Origin: an uncultured Muribaculaceae bacterium
GTDB taxonomy: Bacteria; Bacteroidota; Bacteroidia; Bacteroidales; Muribaculaceae
Reading direction: 5' to 3'
Length of the DNA: 47,363 nucleotides
Assembly: GCA_944321875.1 (NCBI GenBank)
Contig: CALUMX010000024.1
Span: forward strand, 1 to 47,363
Position numbers and translations under genes: made by a program
Notes under the pieces: generated by a model
What the model was told of the DNA's origin: nothing
Databases searched by the model: none
The model's input: the letters and a program-made list of their open reading frames with translations, nothing else
In this document: piece by piece, positions 26,791-35,669 of the stretch
How the letters are laid out: every line of letters starts with the position of its first letter
Position numbering within the stretch: position 1 is the first letter of the stretch

Positions 26791-28407
26791 ATGAAAAAAA
26801 TTGTCACGATATGCATGTCTGCCCTTGCAGCCCTGACAGCCGGCGACGCCGTAGCTCAGGGTCTGCAATGGAAGGGCTTCACGCTTACCGGTAGTTTGCA
26901 GACCGACATCCTCGTGCCGCAGGATGATGCAAAAATCGGTACTGAAAAATACAACGGCGACGTGGTGGCCAACAGCTACGTCAACCTCAACCTCTCCTAT
27001 TCCGACTTCATCACCGTCGGAGCACGGTTTGAGGAACTGAGCCACCCGCTTCCCGGATTTGAGAATGATTTTGACGGATGGGGTGTCCCCTATTTCTTTG
27101 CGACGGGACGTTGCAAATGGGGTGAGCTGACCGTCGGCGATTTCTACGAGCAGTTCGGCAGCGGACTCATCCTCCGCGCCTACGAGGAACGCAGCCTCGG
27201 CATCGACAACTCCCTGCGCGGTGCGAAAGCCGTCGTTCGCCCCTACAAGGGCATCAGCATCAAGATGCTCGGCGGACAGCAACGCCGCTACTGGGAACAC
27301 AACGACAGCTGGGTATGGGGTGCTGACGCCGAACTCAACATCGACCAGTGGTCAAAGAAAATGCAGGACAAGGGCATCGTCTGGATGCTCGGCGGCTCCT
27401 ACGTCGGCAAATATGAGAAGGAAACACCGTCCTACGAGTTTATCGACGGACAGCTCTACAAGCGCAACCTTCCGGAAAACGTTCCTGCATTCGACGTGAG
27501 AACACAGTTCCAGAAAGCAGGCTTCAACCTCCTCGCCGAATACGCATGGAAGGTTAACGACCCGTCGTTCGACAACAAATACAGCTACGACAACGGTTCT
27601 GCCGCCCTGCTCTCGGCCTCTTACTCCAACAAGGGCTACAGTATCCTCCTGCAGGCAAAGCGCAGCGAGAACATGTCCTACCGCAGCGTGCGCGACATGA
27701 CCGGTACGTCATCGTTCATCAACCACCTGCCGGCTTTCGCCTACCAGCACACTTACGCGCTTCCGGCCATGTATCCTTACGCTACACAGCCGCTCGGCGA
27801 ATGGGCCTACCAGGCGGAATTCACCTATAACTTCCGTCGCCGCACTCCGCTCGGCGGACGCTACGGCACAACCCTGAAGCTCAATGCCTCCCACATCCGC
27901 GCGCTTCACAGCGTAGAGGGAACCGACGATATGTACTATCAGGACATCAACGTCAGCATGGAGAAAAAATGGACATCCGACTTCAAGACCAACATCATGT
28001 ACATGAACCAGCGCTACAACCAGAAGGTCGTAGAAGGCCACGGTAACAACGGCGACATGGTGAAGTCCAACATCTTCGTTGTCGAAGGTCAGTACAAGTT
28101 CAACAAGAAGCTCCAGCTCCGCGCCGAAGTTCAGTACCTGCAGACAAAACAGGACAAGGGCGACTGGGTATACGGTCTGCTTGAGCTTTCCGTCAACCCT
28201 TACCTCATGTTCACGGTCAGCGATATGTACAACGCGGGTGAGACCAACCTCCACTACTATCAGGGAGCCGTTACCTTCTCCCACAAGGCTCACCGCCTCT
28301 CTGCAGGCTATGCCCGCACAAGAGCCGGATTCAACTGCTCCGGTGGTGTATGCCGTTATGTACCGGCAAGCAAAGGTGTTCAAATCTCTTATAATTTTAG
28401 CTTCTAA
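26791..28407 (+). CDS. Outer-membrane protein, DUF6029-type
   Basis: 538 residues with a signal peptide (about 1-22, ending DAVAQ). The whole body is made of amphipathic beta strands rich in Tyr, Trp and Gly (FTLTGSLQTDILVPQD, NSYVNLNLSYSDF, YSILLQAKRSENM) and ends in YNFSF, the aromatic C-terminus of outer-membrane beta-barrels. I recall DUF6029 as the family with this N-terminus and the RRYWEHNDSWVWGADAE block. Its function is unknown. It is encoded 30 bases after the thioredoxin and two bases before the Omp28 gene, so the three are translated together, which suggests a joint role at the outer membrane. Confidence 0.8.
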   Translation: MKKIVTICMSALAALTAGDAVAQGLQWKGFTLTGSLQTDILVPQDDAKIGTEKYNGDVVANSYVNLNLSYSDFITVGARFEELSHPLPGFENDFDGWGVPYFFATGRCKWGELTVGDFYEQFGSGLILRAYEERSLGIDNSLRGAKAVVRPYKGISIKMLGGQQRRYWEHNDSWVWGADAELNIDQWSKKMQDKGIVWMLGGSYVGKYEKETPSYEFIDGQLYKRNLPENVPAFDVRTQFQKAGFNLLAEYAWKVNDPSFDNKYSYDNGSAALLSASYSNKGYSILLQAKRSENMSYRSVRDMTGTSSFINHLPAFAYQHTYALPAMYPYATQPLGEWAYQAEFTYNFRRRTPLGGRYGTTLKLNASHIRALHSVEGTDDMYYQDINVSMEKKWTSDFKTNIMYMNQRYNQKVVEGHGNNGDMVKSNIFVVEGQYKFNKKLQLRAEVQYLQTKQDKGDWVYGLLELSVNPYLMFTVSDMYNAGETNLHYYQGAVTFSHKAHRLSAGYARTRAGFNCSGGVCRYVPASKGVQISYNFSF

Positions 28408-28409
28408 CG

Positions 28410-29216
28410 ATGAAAAAATCAATCATACTGACAGCCGCCGCGGCCCTCATGATGACGGCCTGCGACGTAATTGAGCCCAACGACCGCCTCACTCCGACCG
28501 ACGAGTATCCGCAGAGCAACCGCGTAGTCCTCGTCGAGGAATACACGGGACACATGTGCCCCAACTGCCCTACCGGTGCAGAGGTGGTGAAGAGCATGGT
28601 GGAGCTTTCCGGCCACAAGGTGATTCCAGTGAGCGTCCACGGTGGCAACTTTGCCGTTACCAATCCGGCATTTCCTCAGGATTTCAACACCGAAGCGGGT
28701 AAGGAGTACTTCGACACCTACAAGCCCGAAGCCTTCCCTTCCATCCAGATTAACCGTAGCGGACAAATCAACGAGAACTACGACACTTGGATTTCCGCGC
28801 TCATCGAGCAGGCTTGGCAGCAATCACCTGCCGAGATTTCCATTTCCCGCAACTATAATGCGACAACCCGCGAGGTGGAAATCGAAACCAACGTCACCGC
28901 TTTGCAAGACATCGACGGCGATGTATCGCTCCAGCTCTGGATGCTTGAGAGCGGAATCATAGGCCGCCAGATTACACCTCAGGGCATTAAAGATGACTAT
29001 GAGCACAACCATGTGCTCCGCGATGCCATCAACGGCATTTGGGGCGAGTCAATCGGTACGTTTGAGTCCGGCGAGGAAAAGACTATCAAGCACACCTACA
29101 AGCTTGCCGGCGATGACTGGGTAGCCGACAACTGCACCATCGTGGCTTTCATCTTCGACTCCGCCACAAAGGGCAACGTTATCCAAGCTGCTGAAATCGA
29201 ACTAACAAACAAATAA
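28410..29216 (+). CDS. Omp28-family lipoprotein with thioredoxin-like CPNC
   Basis: 268 residues. The lipobox MTAC puts the lipidated cysteine at C18. The Omp28 hallmark VLVEEYTGHMCPNCPTGAEV follows, with a redox-type CPNC at C50-C53 in a thioredoxin-like fold, then AFPSIQINRSG and a second beta-domain (about 150-268). Omp28 was described as an outer-membrane protein of Porphyromonas gingivalis, and relatives are often next to T9SS-tailed proteins. Its start is two bases after the DUF6029-type stop, so translation is coupled. With the TlpA-like protein and DsbD close by, it may take part in thiol exchange at the cell surface; this role is inference. Confidence 0.9.
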   Translation: MKKSIILTAAAALMMTACDVIEPNDRLTPTDEYPQSNRVVLVEEYTGHMCPNCPTGAEVVKSMVELSGHKVIPVSVHGGNFAVTNPAFPQDFNTEAGKEYFDTYKPEAFPSIQINRSGQINENYDTWISALIEQAWQQSPAEISISRNYNATTREVEIETNVTALQDIDGDVSLQLWMLESGIIGRQITPQGIKDDYEHNHVLRDAINGIWGESIGTFESGEEKTIKHTYKLAGDDWVADNCTIVAFIFDSATKGNVIQAAEIELTNK

Positions 29217-29246
29217 ATTTACAAATCTCAAAAAACATCCATTAAA

Positions 29247-29954
29247 ATGAAAGCAAAATTTACTCTTTTCCTGGCGTTCCTTGGACTATGTGCCTTCTCT
29301 TCTTCAGCCGACCAGATGTTCACTTACGACGGCAAGGACATTCCAGACAATGCTACAGTAGTAATTAAGGACAATGTGGGAGTTAGTATGGTCTATCTTC
29401 CAATCCGCAACACAGATGCTTCTACAGTTACCGTTAAAGTGAGCAAACTTGAAACTGAAGGTGATATAGTTCCAACTATGTGTATCGATGGCAGTTGCTT
29501 AGATGTGACCACAACACCGCCTCTATCCATTCCAGCGAACGGCACATATGAAAATTTCGATATTCAGCACATTGCAACAGGTAGCGAAGCTCGCACATCA
29601 ACCACTATATTCAACCTCTTGAGAGGCTTGGCTACCGTTCGCACGCTCACAGTGGAATATCACTACGACCTGAATGGCGAAAACAGCGTTACAGTTGTTG
29701 ACGCTGGTAGCGTGGAAGGCTTGACAGCCGACAGCTACGGCGTTCGCCTCTCTGGCAATACGCTTTATGTAAACAACGTGAAGGCCGGCCAACGTGTTAA
29801 CGTTTACGCCATCACAGGTCAGGCAGTAGCATCCTATGTAGTGGCAGCTGACGGCAACGCACAGTTCACTACCGACCTCAGCAAGGGCCTTTACATCGTG
29901 TCTGTCGCTGAAAACGGCGCAGCCAAGTTTGCAGGCAAGGTAATTGCTGAATAA
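29247..29954 (+). CDS. Secreted protein with C-terminal T9SS-like sorting domain
   Basis: 235 residues with a signal peptide (about 1-20, ending SSSA). The N-terminal part (about 22-140) is a single beta-rich domain (TVVIKDNVGVSMVYLPIRNT) with two cysteines in MCIDGSCL that could form a disulfide or thiol pair. Residues about 160-235 (GNTLYVNNVKAGQRVNVYAITGQAV, LSKGLYIVSVAE, KFAGKVIAE) look like a type A sorting domain of the type IX secretion system. It is the last gene of the TlpA/DUF6029/Omp28 operon, so it is probably the exported cargo of that set. The first part is more AT-rich than the neighbours. Function unknown. Confidence 0.8.
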   Translation: MKAKFTLFLAFLGLCAFSSSADQMFTYDGKDIPDNATVVIKDNVGVSMVYLPIRNTDASTVTVKVSKLETEGDIVPTMCIDGSCLDVTTTPPLSIPANGTYENFDIQHIATGSEARTSTTIFNLLRGLATVRTLTVEYHYDLNGENSVTVVDAGSVEGLTADSYGVRLSGNTLYVNNVKAGQRVNVYAITGQAVASYVVAADGNAQFTTDLSKGLYIVSVAENGAAKFAGKVIAE

Positions 29955-30012
29955 TCCCACAGCGGAGAAAAAAGCCCCTACGGCCATTCTCCCTTGGACA
30001 AGGACAACCGCT

Positions 30013-30051
30013 AAACGGTCCGGATGGAATCCCATCCGGACCGTTTTTTTA
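30013..30051 (+). terminator. Terminator of the TlpA/Omp28 operon
   Basis: Perfect 14-bp arms (30014-30027 and 30032-30045), a four-base loop and a long T run. Confidence 0.9.
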
Positions 30052-30190
30052 TCCCCACATATTGGCATTTGAAAGGAACGAACAATGGTGAAAATACCGG
30101 CATTTTTTTCGGGTGAGCAAAGGTTGGCAAGGGCAATTTTGTACAGGGCTGGCAAGCAAAGATATTGGTGCAAATGACGGAGTGCTGCAC
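30052..30190. other. Gene-free lead-in to the repeat array
   Basis: No open frame with family features. The last 30 bases (tgcaaatgacggagtg...) resemble the spacer preceding later repeat units, so the array may begin here in decayed form. Confidence 0.4.
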
Positions 30191-30335
30191 CGGCTTGTAG
30201 GGATGTACCCCAGGTGCATCCGATTGCATTAGGCGGGGAATTATAATGGCGGACGAGGGTTATTTCGGATGACAGAGAAGGCGATGTTCATCGGATTTAA
30301 AAACGCATTTGCATGGGTTAGGAGCAACGTTTCAT
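30191..30335. repeat. Repeat array unit 1
   Basis: 145-base unit beginning CGGCTTGTAGGG, then GTACCCCAGGTGCATCCGAT, TTAGGCGGGG, a TTATTTCGGATGACAGA segment and GATGTTCATCGGATTTAAAA, ending GGAGCAACGTTTCAT. Small frames read through it in several registers have no protein features. Confidence 0.85.
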
Positions 30336-30479
30336 CGGCTTGTAGGGAACGTACCCAGGTGCATCCGATTGCGTTAGGCGGGGGATTAAAATGGCAGACG
30401 AAGGTTATTTCGGATGACAGACAAGGCGATGTTCATCGGATTAAAAACGCATCTACATAGGTTAGGAGCAACGTTTCAT
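30336..30479. repeat. Repeat array unit 2
   Basis: 144 bases, nearly the same sequence as unit 1 with scattered substitutions and one short deletion; it begins CGGCTTGTAGGGAACGTACC. Confidence 0.85.
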
Positions 30480-30661
30480 CGGCTTGTAGAGAACGTACCC
30501 CCGGTACATCCGATTGCATTAGGCGGGGGATTTAAATGGCGGACAAGGGTTATTTCAGATGGAGGATAAGGCGGATGCACCGGGGGTACATCCCTACCAG
30601 CGGGGAAAAGTTGCACCGACAAAATTTGCACATGATGGAATTGTTGATGAAACGAATTCAT
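30480..30661. repeat. Repeat array unit 3
   Basis: 182 bases. The first half matches units 1 and 2. The second half is replaced by GGATGCACCGGGGGTACATC and CCTACCAGCGGGGAAAAG, which is the start of the unit in inverted orientation, then an AT-rich spacer (ttgcacatgatggaattg...). Confidence 0.85.
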
Positions 30662-30858
30662 CGGCTTGTAGGGAACGTACTCCCTGTGCATCCGATTGCG
30701 TTAGGCGGGGATTAAAATGGCAGACGTGAGTTATTTCGGATGGCGGATATGGCGGATGCACCGGGGGTACATCCCTACCAGCGGGGAAAAGTTGCAACTA
30801 CAAAATTTGCACATGATGGAATTGTTGATGAAACGAATTCATCGGCTTGTAGGGACAC
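30662..30858. repeat. Repeat array unit 4 and start of a fifth
   Basis: Unit 4 (30662-30842, 181 bases) closely matches unit 3, including its inverted arm. A fifth start, CGGCTTGTAGGGACACCC, begins at 30843 and breaks off. An inverted arm and the next unit start can pair over about 30 bp with few mismatches, so the array can form large hairpins. Confidence 0.85.
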
Positions 30859-30889
30859 CCATACGTTCGGGGATTTTTTTTGGAGGGCA

Positions 30890-30926
30890 GGATAAAAAAA
30901 TGCAGTCTGTTTCTCAACAGACTGCA
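30890..30926 (-). terminator. Terminator of the pilus operon
   Basis: TGCAGTCTGTT (30901-30911) and AACAGACTGCA (30916-30926). On the minus strand the stem is followed by seven T residues. It lies 50 bases past the last pilus gene. Confidence 0.9.
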
Positions 30927-30976
30927 CCCATTATGTTTATTTATTTCAACTGTAACGAGAATATTCAGTTATTATA

Positions 30977-33289
30977 TTAATAATTTGCCGGTTGCAAATC
31001 ATTACGGAAAGCGCGAATACGCATCACAGTCGTTCGTGGAGCGCATCCTCCCTTCGGATATCTATAAGCATCAGCACCTCCACTTTGAACATGAGTGCCA
31101 TCCGGATTAACCATTGTAGCACGAGCATGCGTAGCATCTTGTCCATGATCCATTCCTAATTCCTCTGAAACAGCACAACTCCAATAGAAATTAGATTGGA
31201 ATTCAGGGAAAGTATTGTACTCCTGAGTTAGAGCACGTTCCATTTCACGAATACCTGGCAAGAACCATTTACATTCATTTTGCTCAATGAAATCAGTATT
31301 TAATGTTCTCCATGCTTTTTCAAATGGAACTGTTCCATTAGCACGACGCTTGTTTTTATTATGACAATACTGAAGCGCAGATTGTGGAGGTGTATTCAAA
31401 TCCATCACTCCTTGACCTATCTCATTGACCATATATGCAGAGTATTCAAATCCGTTATACCAATTTTGAGAAGGAGGACAAATCTCAGCACCAAATCTAC
31501 CCCAATGAAGAGTTTTAAACGTCTGATTTCTTACCCCCCATTCCAATCCCGGATAGAGCTGCGAATCATTAAATTCATCCAACGGATCATAATGGTCAAG
31601 ATACTCTTCATATTTTTCCATATAAATTACATCTTTTACCACACCGTCTACATAAATTGGAACTCTAATCAAGTGAGCCTGAACAATCTTGATAGTCTTA
31701 TTGATAGTCGTTCCATCTTCTGCCGTATATGTCAACTTCAGATTAGCTTCACGGTCTACTTGGTCATTGAGATATTCATCCAGATAAACATAAACACGGT
31801 CACGACTTGTTTCCAATGTTACAGACGATGACAATTCATTCATCAACGAAGTAGTGAAATAGCGGCGTTTACCATTACCGGAATGCCATGGCAGGTTTGT
31901 TGCCAAGCAATTTTCATTCGGAGCCGTACCTGCCAACATATTTGCTGCCGGAACTTTCTCGAAACGAATCCAATTGTTGACATCCGGATTCTCCACTTCA
32001 ACCGTCATTTTCACATTGTCACCCTCGCCCGTGTCGTCAAACATATACACGTCCATCGGCGTTACACAGAAATGGGCATCGTGGTCACGCTCACGAAGCA
32101 TCGCCACGAAGAACGGATTAGACAGCGAGACGTTCACGCGCGTATCAAACGTAATATGGTTTGGATTATTGCCGGCACCTGTCAAGCCTTTAATAACAAC
32201 GTTATTCTTATACTGGCTATTACGTTTTACATAGAAGTCATCCGTGTGGTTGGCACCCAAATAGAGCTTATAAGTCACATCGTAAGTAGAGCCACCCGTT
32301 CCATCTTCATTGTAAGTAGAATACATGCCATGGATTTGCACATAAGCTGCATCATTATTAGCAAGTTCCGGCTTATAACGTTGCTTCTCATCCTCCTTTA
32401 TACTATCAGGATACTCGTAATTAGTATTCGCTGGGTTCTGCTTATTCTCAAACATATAGAACGAAAGTTTCAACTCTCCGTTTCTATTGTAAAGAGTCGT
32501 CGTATTAGACACTTTTATGTCTTTCTTGCTTTCACCCAACACTCCCGTAGAGGCGTTCTCATCTTCTACATAAAAGGCAGCTTCCGTAGGAACATTGCAA
32601 GCCGTCCAATCCGCCATCTGAAGCATCGGCAATAACCCAGATGGGTCGGAGTGTTCAGAATCAATAGTCAAATTCACATCCACGCGTGCCATCAAAGCCT
32701 TCAACTGCACCGTCAAAGCATGTGTACTCTCATTTGTTAAATCCACATTAAGCAATTCACCATACATCGGCATACCGGTTTCCGGAATGGTGAGCATAAT
32801 ATCTTTAGGCTGATAGGACATATCACGCAAGGTTTGCAGATCAGGAACATTTGTCGGAAGATTATCTGGGCCCAATGGGAACCAACCATCTTCAACATTT
32901 GCCACGGCTACAACAGTAGCCGTCTTTGCTTTCGTTTTGTCATCAAATCTTTCTCGGTCGATTTTCAACAAAGTTGCACCAACTCCCGGCATACAGTATC
33001 CACCATTCTTACCGGCTTGATCATAACCAACCAAATAGTTTCCAGTCAGATATTCACCCTCTGCATCGAAGAAGAAAATGTGAAGCGTCTTGATTTCCTT
33101 TTCCTGCTCCGTTTTCGGGTCGGAAAGTCGCGTAGTCACCTGATGCGGAAGCATCTTGTTGCTCTCAAACGACAAAGTGAGCGCCTGGTCATCAGGAATC
33201 ACGGGCGTTACGTTGTCGATAAAATCATCGCTACAGGCTACAAAGAGCGAGGCAATGAAAAACAGACCTAAATATTTGTACAATTTCAT
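30977..33289 (-). CDS. Large pilus-tip candidate lipoprotein, DUF4906-type
   Basis: 770 residues. The lipobox FVAC gives lipidation at C19. The N-terminal half follows the fimbrial-protein pattern (EIKTLHIFFFDAEGEYLTGN; HALTVQLKALMARVDVNLTI) seen in DUF4906-type tip or accessory proteins of Bacteroidetes. The last 190 or so residues form a separate domain with CKWFLPGIREMERALT, SNFYWSCAVSEE and VMRIRAFRND, similar to the YWSS-type lectin/FISUMP-like modules on surface proteins, and so a candidate receptor-binding head. It is the last gene of the seven-gene pilus operon, as expected for a tip adhesin. Composition is AT-richer than the three genes before it. Confidence 0.75.
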   Translation of the reverse strand: MKLYKYLGLFFIASLFVACSDDFIDNVTPVIPDDQALTLSFESNKMLPHQVTTRLSDPKTEQEKEIKTLHIFFFDAEGEYLTGNYLVGYDQAGKNGGYCMPGVGATLLKIDRERFDDKTKAKTATVVAVANVEDGWFPLGPDNLPTNVPDLQTLRDMSYQPKDIMLTIPETGMPMYGELLNVDLTNESTHALTVQLKALMARVDVNLTIDSEHSDPSGLLPMLQMADWTACNVPTEAAFYVEDENASTGVLGESKKDIKVSNTTTLYNRNGELKLSFYMFENKQNPANTNYEYPDSIKEDEKQRYKPELANNDAAYVQIHGMYSTYNEDGTGGSTYDVTYKLYLGANHTDDFYVKRNSQYKNNVVIKGLTGAGNNPNHITFDTRVNVSLSNPFFVAMLRERDHDAHFCVTPMDVYMFDDTGEGDNVKMTVEVENPDVNNWIRFEKVPAANMLAGTAPNENCLATNLPWHSGNGKRRYFTTSLMNELSSSVTLETSRDRVYVYLDEYLNDQVDREANLKLTYTAEDGTTINKTIKIVQAHLIRVPIYVDGVVKDVIYMEKYEEYLDHYDPLDEFNDSQLYPGLEWGVRNQTFKTLHWGRFGAEICPPSQNWYNGFEYSAYMVNEIGQGVMDLNTPPQSALQYCHNKNKRRANGTVPFEKAWRTLNTDFIEQNECKWFLPGIREMERALTQEYNTFPEFQSNFYWSCAVSEELGMDHGQDATHARATMVNPDGTHVQSGGADAYRYPKGGCAPRTTVMRIRAFRNDLQPANY

Positions 33290-33309
33290 AGCTGAAATCC
33301 TCTTTTTCG

Positions 33310-34491
33310 TTATTCAAATGTTATGTCAGTATCTGAACCATCTTCCCAGTAATCATTATTGGCGGTCACAAACTGAAGCACAAAAGCGTCACCCACAAAG
33401 TTGAGCTGTGCCTGATACATCGTACCCGGACGGGGAACGAACGTTGCCGGACGGGTAAACGATGCCGTCTTTCTCACTCCGTTTTCACCGAATTCATAGT
33501 CAATGGTCACTTTCAACGTTTCGCCATGACCGATATAGCTCATACCGGTGGCATTATCAATCTTACCCGATATAAGGAGCATATACTGGTCGGCAAAAGC
33601 AGGCGGTGTAACCGATGTGCCGCCAATAGATGCCGGAATGTCCATACCATTGGCATTGTCGTAGATAGTATATGTTCCCTTATAGGTGTCCTTAAAATCA
33701 GCAACCGCAGGCGTTTCATTCATATCGACCGTCATTGTCTTCCAGAACTCACCGGAAAGCGTAATCTTGTAGACAGTCAAAGGCATATTTTCGTTATAGT
33801 TATTGACCGTGAAAGACAGAGCCGTCAGGGCATGCGTAAAGTCAAACGACACCTTACCGCCCTTAGAGGTGTTATAGAGTGCGTCGAGCATCACGTCAGG
33901 CACCTGCGATTGGTCGAGAGGCGTAGACTCGTCTGTCGAGCTGAACGGCATGGAGAACTCCAGCACCGGAGCCCCTTTTGCCTGGGCATTCTCTGGTGAA
34001 GTCACCTTAAAGCTATTCTTAGGATAATAGCTGAAGAATGTGTATTTAAAAAGGCCGGCATCCTCTCCGCCACCGTCAGCATCAGTCAACCACTTGCGGG
34101 GCATGCCGGTACCACCATAAGTATAATGGCAAATGCTACCGTCGTAGGTTACTTCCTGCTGATAGAAAATCTCTGGAAATGCATTTTGTTTTTTTGCAGC
34201 CCATGTAGCGACAGCGGAAGATGGCTGTATTTCTGTCGAACCAGGCTGGTAAGCACGGCAATAGCCCATCACGCCGAACGATGTGCCAGACTGAATGCTA
34301 TTGAGCAGGGTGCTGCCCTGATGCACGCCCTCGGGCAATGCCTCAGGCGCACGCGTCTCGACCGTTGCGGTCGGCACGCCGAAATTGATGTAAGTGGCAT
34401 CATCGGTCTGCGGTGAGACTGACGGCTCGTCGGAACATGCCGTTGCCAACGCACCGAATGCCAATATAGGAAGTATGTATTTCGTATTCAT
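33310..34491 (-). CDS. Fimbrillin-family lipoprotein
   Basis: 393 residues. The lipobox LATAC gives lipidation at C19. A long Mfa-like two-domain protein: the N-terminal domain has IQSGTSFGVMGYCRAY and FKYTFFSYYPKNSF; the second has DVMLDALYNTSKGGKVSFDF, THALTALSFTVNNYNE and PRPGTMYQAQLNFVGDAFVL. The conserved F(R/T)HALTAL block is the core strand pair of type V pilus subunits. In this system subunits are exported as lipoproteins, trimmed by an outer-membrane arginine protease and joined by strand swapping. It is larger than the other fimbrillins here and lies next to the tip candidate, so it may be an accessory or tip-linking subunit. Confidence 0.82.
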   Translation of the reverse strand: MNTKYILPILAFGALATACSDEPSVSPQTDDATYINFGVPTATVETRAPEALPEGVHQGSTLLNSIQSGTSFGVMGYCRAYQPGSTEIQPSSAVATWAAKKQNAFPEIFYQQEVTYDGSICHYTYGGTGMPRKWLTDADGGGEDAGLFKYTFFSYYPKNSFKVTSPENAQAKGAPVLEFSMPFSSTDESTPLDQSQVPDVMLDALYNTSKGGKVSFDFTHALTALSFTVNNYNENMPLTVYKITLSGEFWKTMTVDMNETPAVADFKDTYKGTYTIYDNANGMDIPASIGGTSVTPPAFADQYMLLISGKIDNATGMSYIGHGETLKVTIDYEFGENGVRKTASFTRPATFVPRPGTMYQAQLNFVGDAFVLQFVTANNDYWEDGSDTDITFE

Positions 34492-34528
34492 ATTGCAATC
34501 GTATTATTTTTCTGATTCTTCCTTCGTT

Positions 34529-35527
34529 TTATTCCACAATGATGATACCGCCCGTACCCTTCGACCATGGCTGTACCGTCGGCACGTCGAAGAGGATGTG
34601 TTCCTTGTCAACGATGGTTATCGTGTAGCGGTAGCTCTTGCCTGCTTCCCATCCAAGAGGAGTAAGAAGACTAAGGTCCTGCTCATAAGTCAACTCTGTC
34701 GGGTCTGTGCCGATGGTGTAAGTAAGCACCACCTTTGCCGGTTCTTTTGCCGGGAAAAGAATGAATGACTTGCCGAAAAGCGACACACCTCCGGTTGGTA
34801 CTTCTGCAATCGAATTTTCAGCAGTCGGATTATCAACGGTTGTCACATTGCCCGTAAGCGTCCATGTACCTTTATCCGCGCCGGTGGTAGTGAACGTTTT
34901 GCCGGAATAGTCGCCGGTCGCGTGTGTACCATAGAACTTGGCACTTGTAACCTTAACCGCACCTACCATCGCCACTGTCTCGGCATCGGCCTTCACTACG
35001 AAGTCTACCTGTGAGAGCAAGTGCCGGAACTGCACGTCAACCGTACCCGGCGTAACATCCTTAGAAGCCTCAATGCCGTGGTTCACGCCCATCATCAAGT
35101 CCTCATCTTTGCCTACCTGATAGCCGGAGATGGTCAGATAGTGGGCGATATTGCCGTTGTCGAGCTCCACCACATTCGTTGCCTCCACGCTACTCGGATA
35201 GAGCGAAAGGAAGGAGTAAGTGTTGCCGTTCAGCCAATATGCCTGGTCAGGATAGGTCCACGTCCCGTTGTCCTGCTTCGTTACCGTCTGAACGATATTC
35301 GGATAGAACACGTCGCTCACCTGCTGCAGGTCGACTGAGCCGGTCGGGAATTTCTTGGCATAGACCTTGAAGTCCGTTATCTGGTCGGCCGACGTCACTG
35401 CGCCACGCGTAGTCGAAACCGTACCGAAAGCAATCGCATCTCCCGAACCCGGATTGACGGGCACCTCCTCCGTACAGCTTGCAAGGAGAAGCAGGGATGC
35501 AGCCAATGCTGTCACATTCTTCGTCAT
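34529..35527 (-). CDS. Fimbrillin-family lipoprotein
   Basis: 332 residues; lipobox LASC, C18. Mfa-like: DAIAFGTVSTTRGAVTSADQ, ITDFKVYAKK, YPDQAYWLNGNTYSFLSLYP, VDVQFRHLLSQVDFVVKA, FGKSFILFPAKEP and LGWEAGKSYRYTITI. These are the usual fimbrillin landmarks: a TTR near the N-terminal trimming site, the RHLLSQV core and the KSYRYT end strand. The N-terminal residues KNVTA are shared with the next fimbrillin upstream. A hairpin lies 36 bases upstream of its start and may tune its expression. Confidence 0.85.
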   Translation of the reverse strand: MTKNVTALAASLLLLASCTEEVPVNPGSGDAIAFGTVSTTRGAVTSADQITDFKVYAKKFPTGSVDLQQVSDVFYPNIVQTVTKQDNGTWTYPDQAYWLNGNTYSFLSLYPSSVEATNVVELDNGNIAHYLTISGYQVGKDEDLMMGVNHGIEASKDVTPGTVDVQFRHLLSQVDFVVKADAETVAMVGAVKVTSAKFYGTHATGDYSGKTFTTTGADKGTWTLTGNVTTVDNPTAENSIAEVPTGGVSLFGKSFILFPAKEPAKVVLTYTIGTDPTELTYEQDLSLLTPLGWEAGKSYRYTITIVDKEHILFDVPTVQPWSKGTGGIIIVE

Positions 35528-35562
35528 TGTTATTCGTTTTTAAGTTATTAATTTTTTAGTGA

Positions 35563-35591
35563 CTGCAGGGGGAACATTCAACCCCCTGCAG
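35563..35591 (-). other. Intergenic hairpin 1 of the pilus operon
   Basis: Perfect ten-pair stem (CTGCAGGGGG at 35563-35572, CCCCCTGCAG at 35582-35591) closing a nine-base loop; the loop is AACATTCAA on the plus strand. On the transcribed strand no U run follows, so it is not a typical terminator. It matches hairpin 2 in position, flanks (GTGA) and loop, with paired changes in the stem. Confidence 0.8.
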
Positions 35592-35669
35592 CCGGTGGAC
35601 AGTTTCTTACACTATCCCATCATCTTATTAAATTGTATGAATTCTTCCGTTCACAGCCGGTTCGGGAGA

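Noticed and set aside
26296..27300. 334-residue reverse frame across the TlpA and DUF6029 genes
   Set aside because: It spans the end of one clear gene and the start of another and has no family features.
30191..30858. CRISPR array
   Set aside because: Units of 144-182 bases with no short conserved repeat alternating with unique spacers, and no cas genes nearby.
30269..30980. Several short frames in the repeat region
   Set aside because: They follow the DNA repeat in different registers and strands, with no start signals or protein features.
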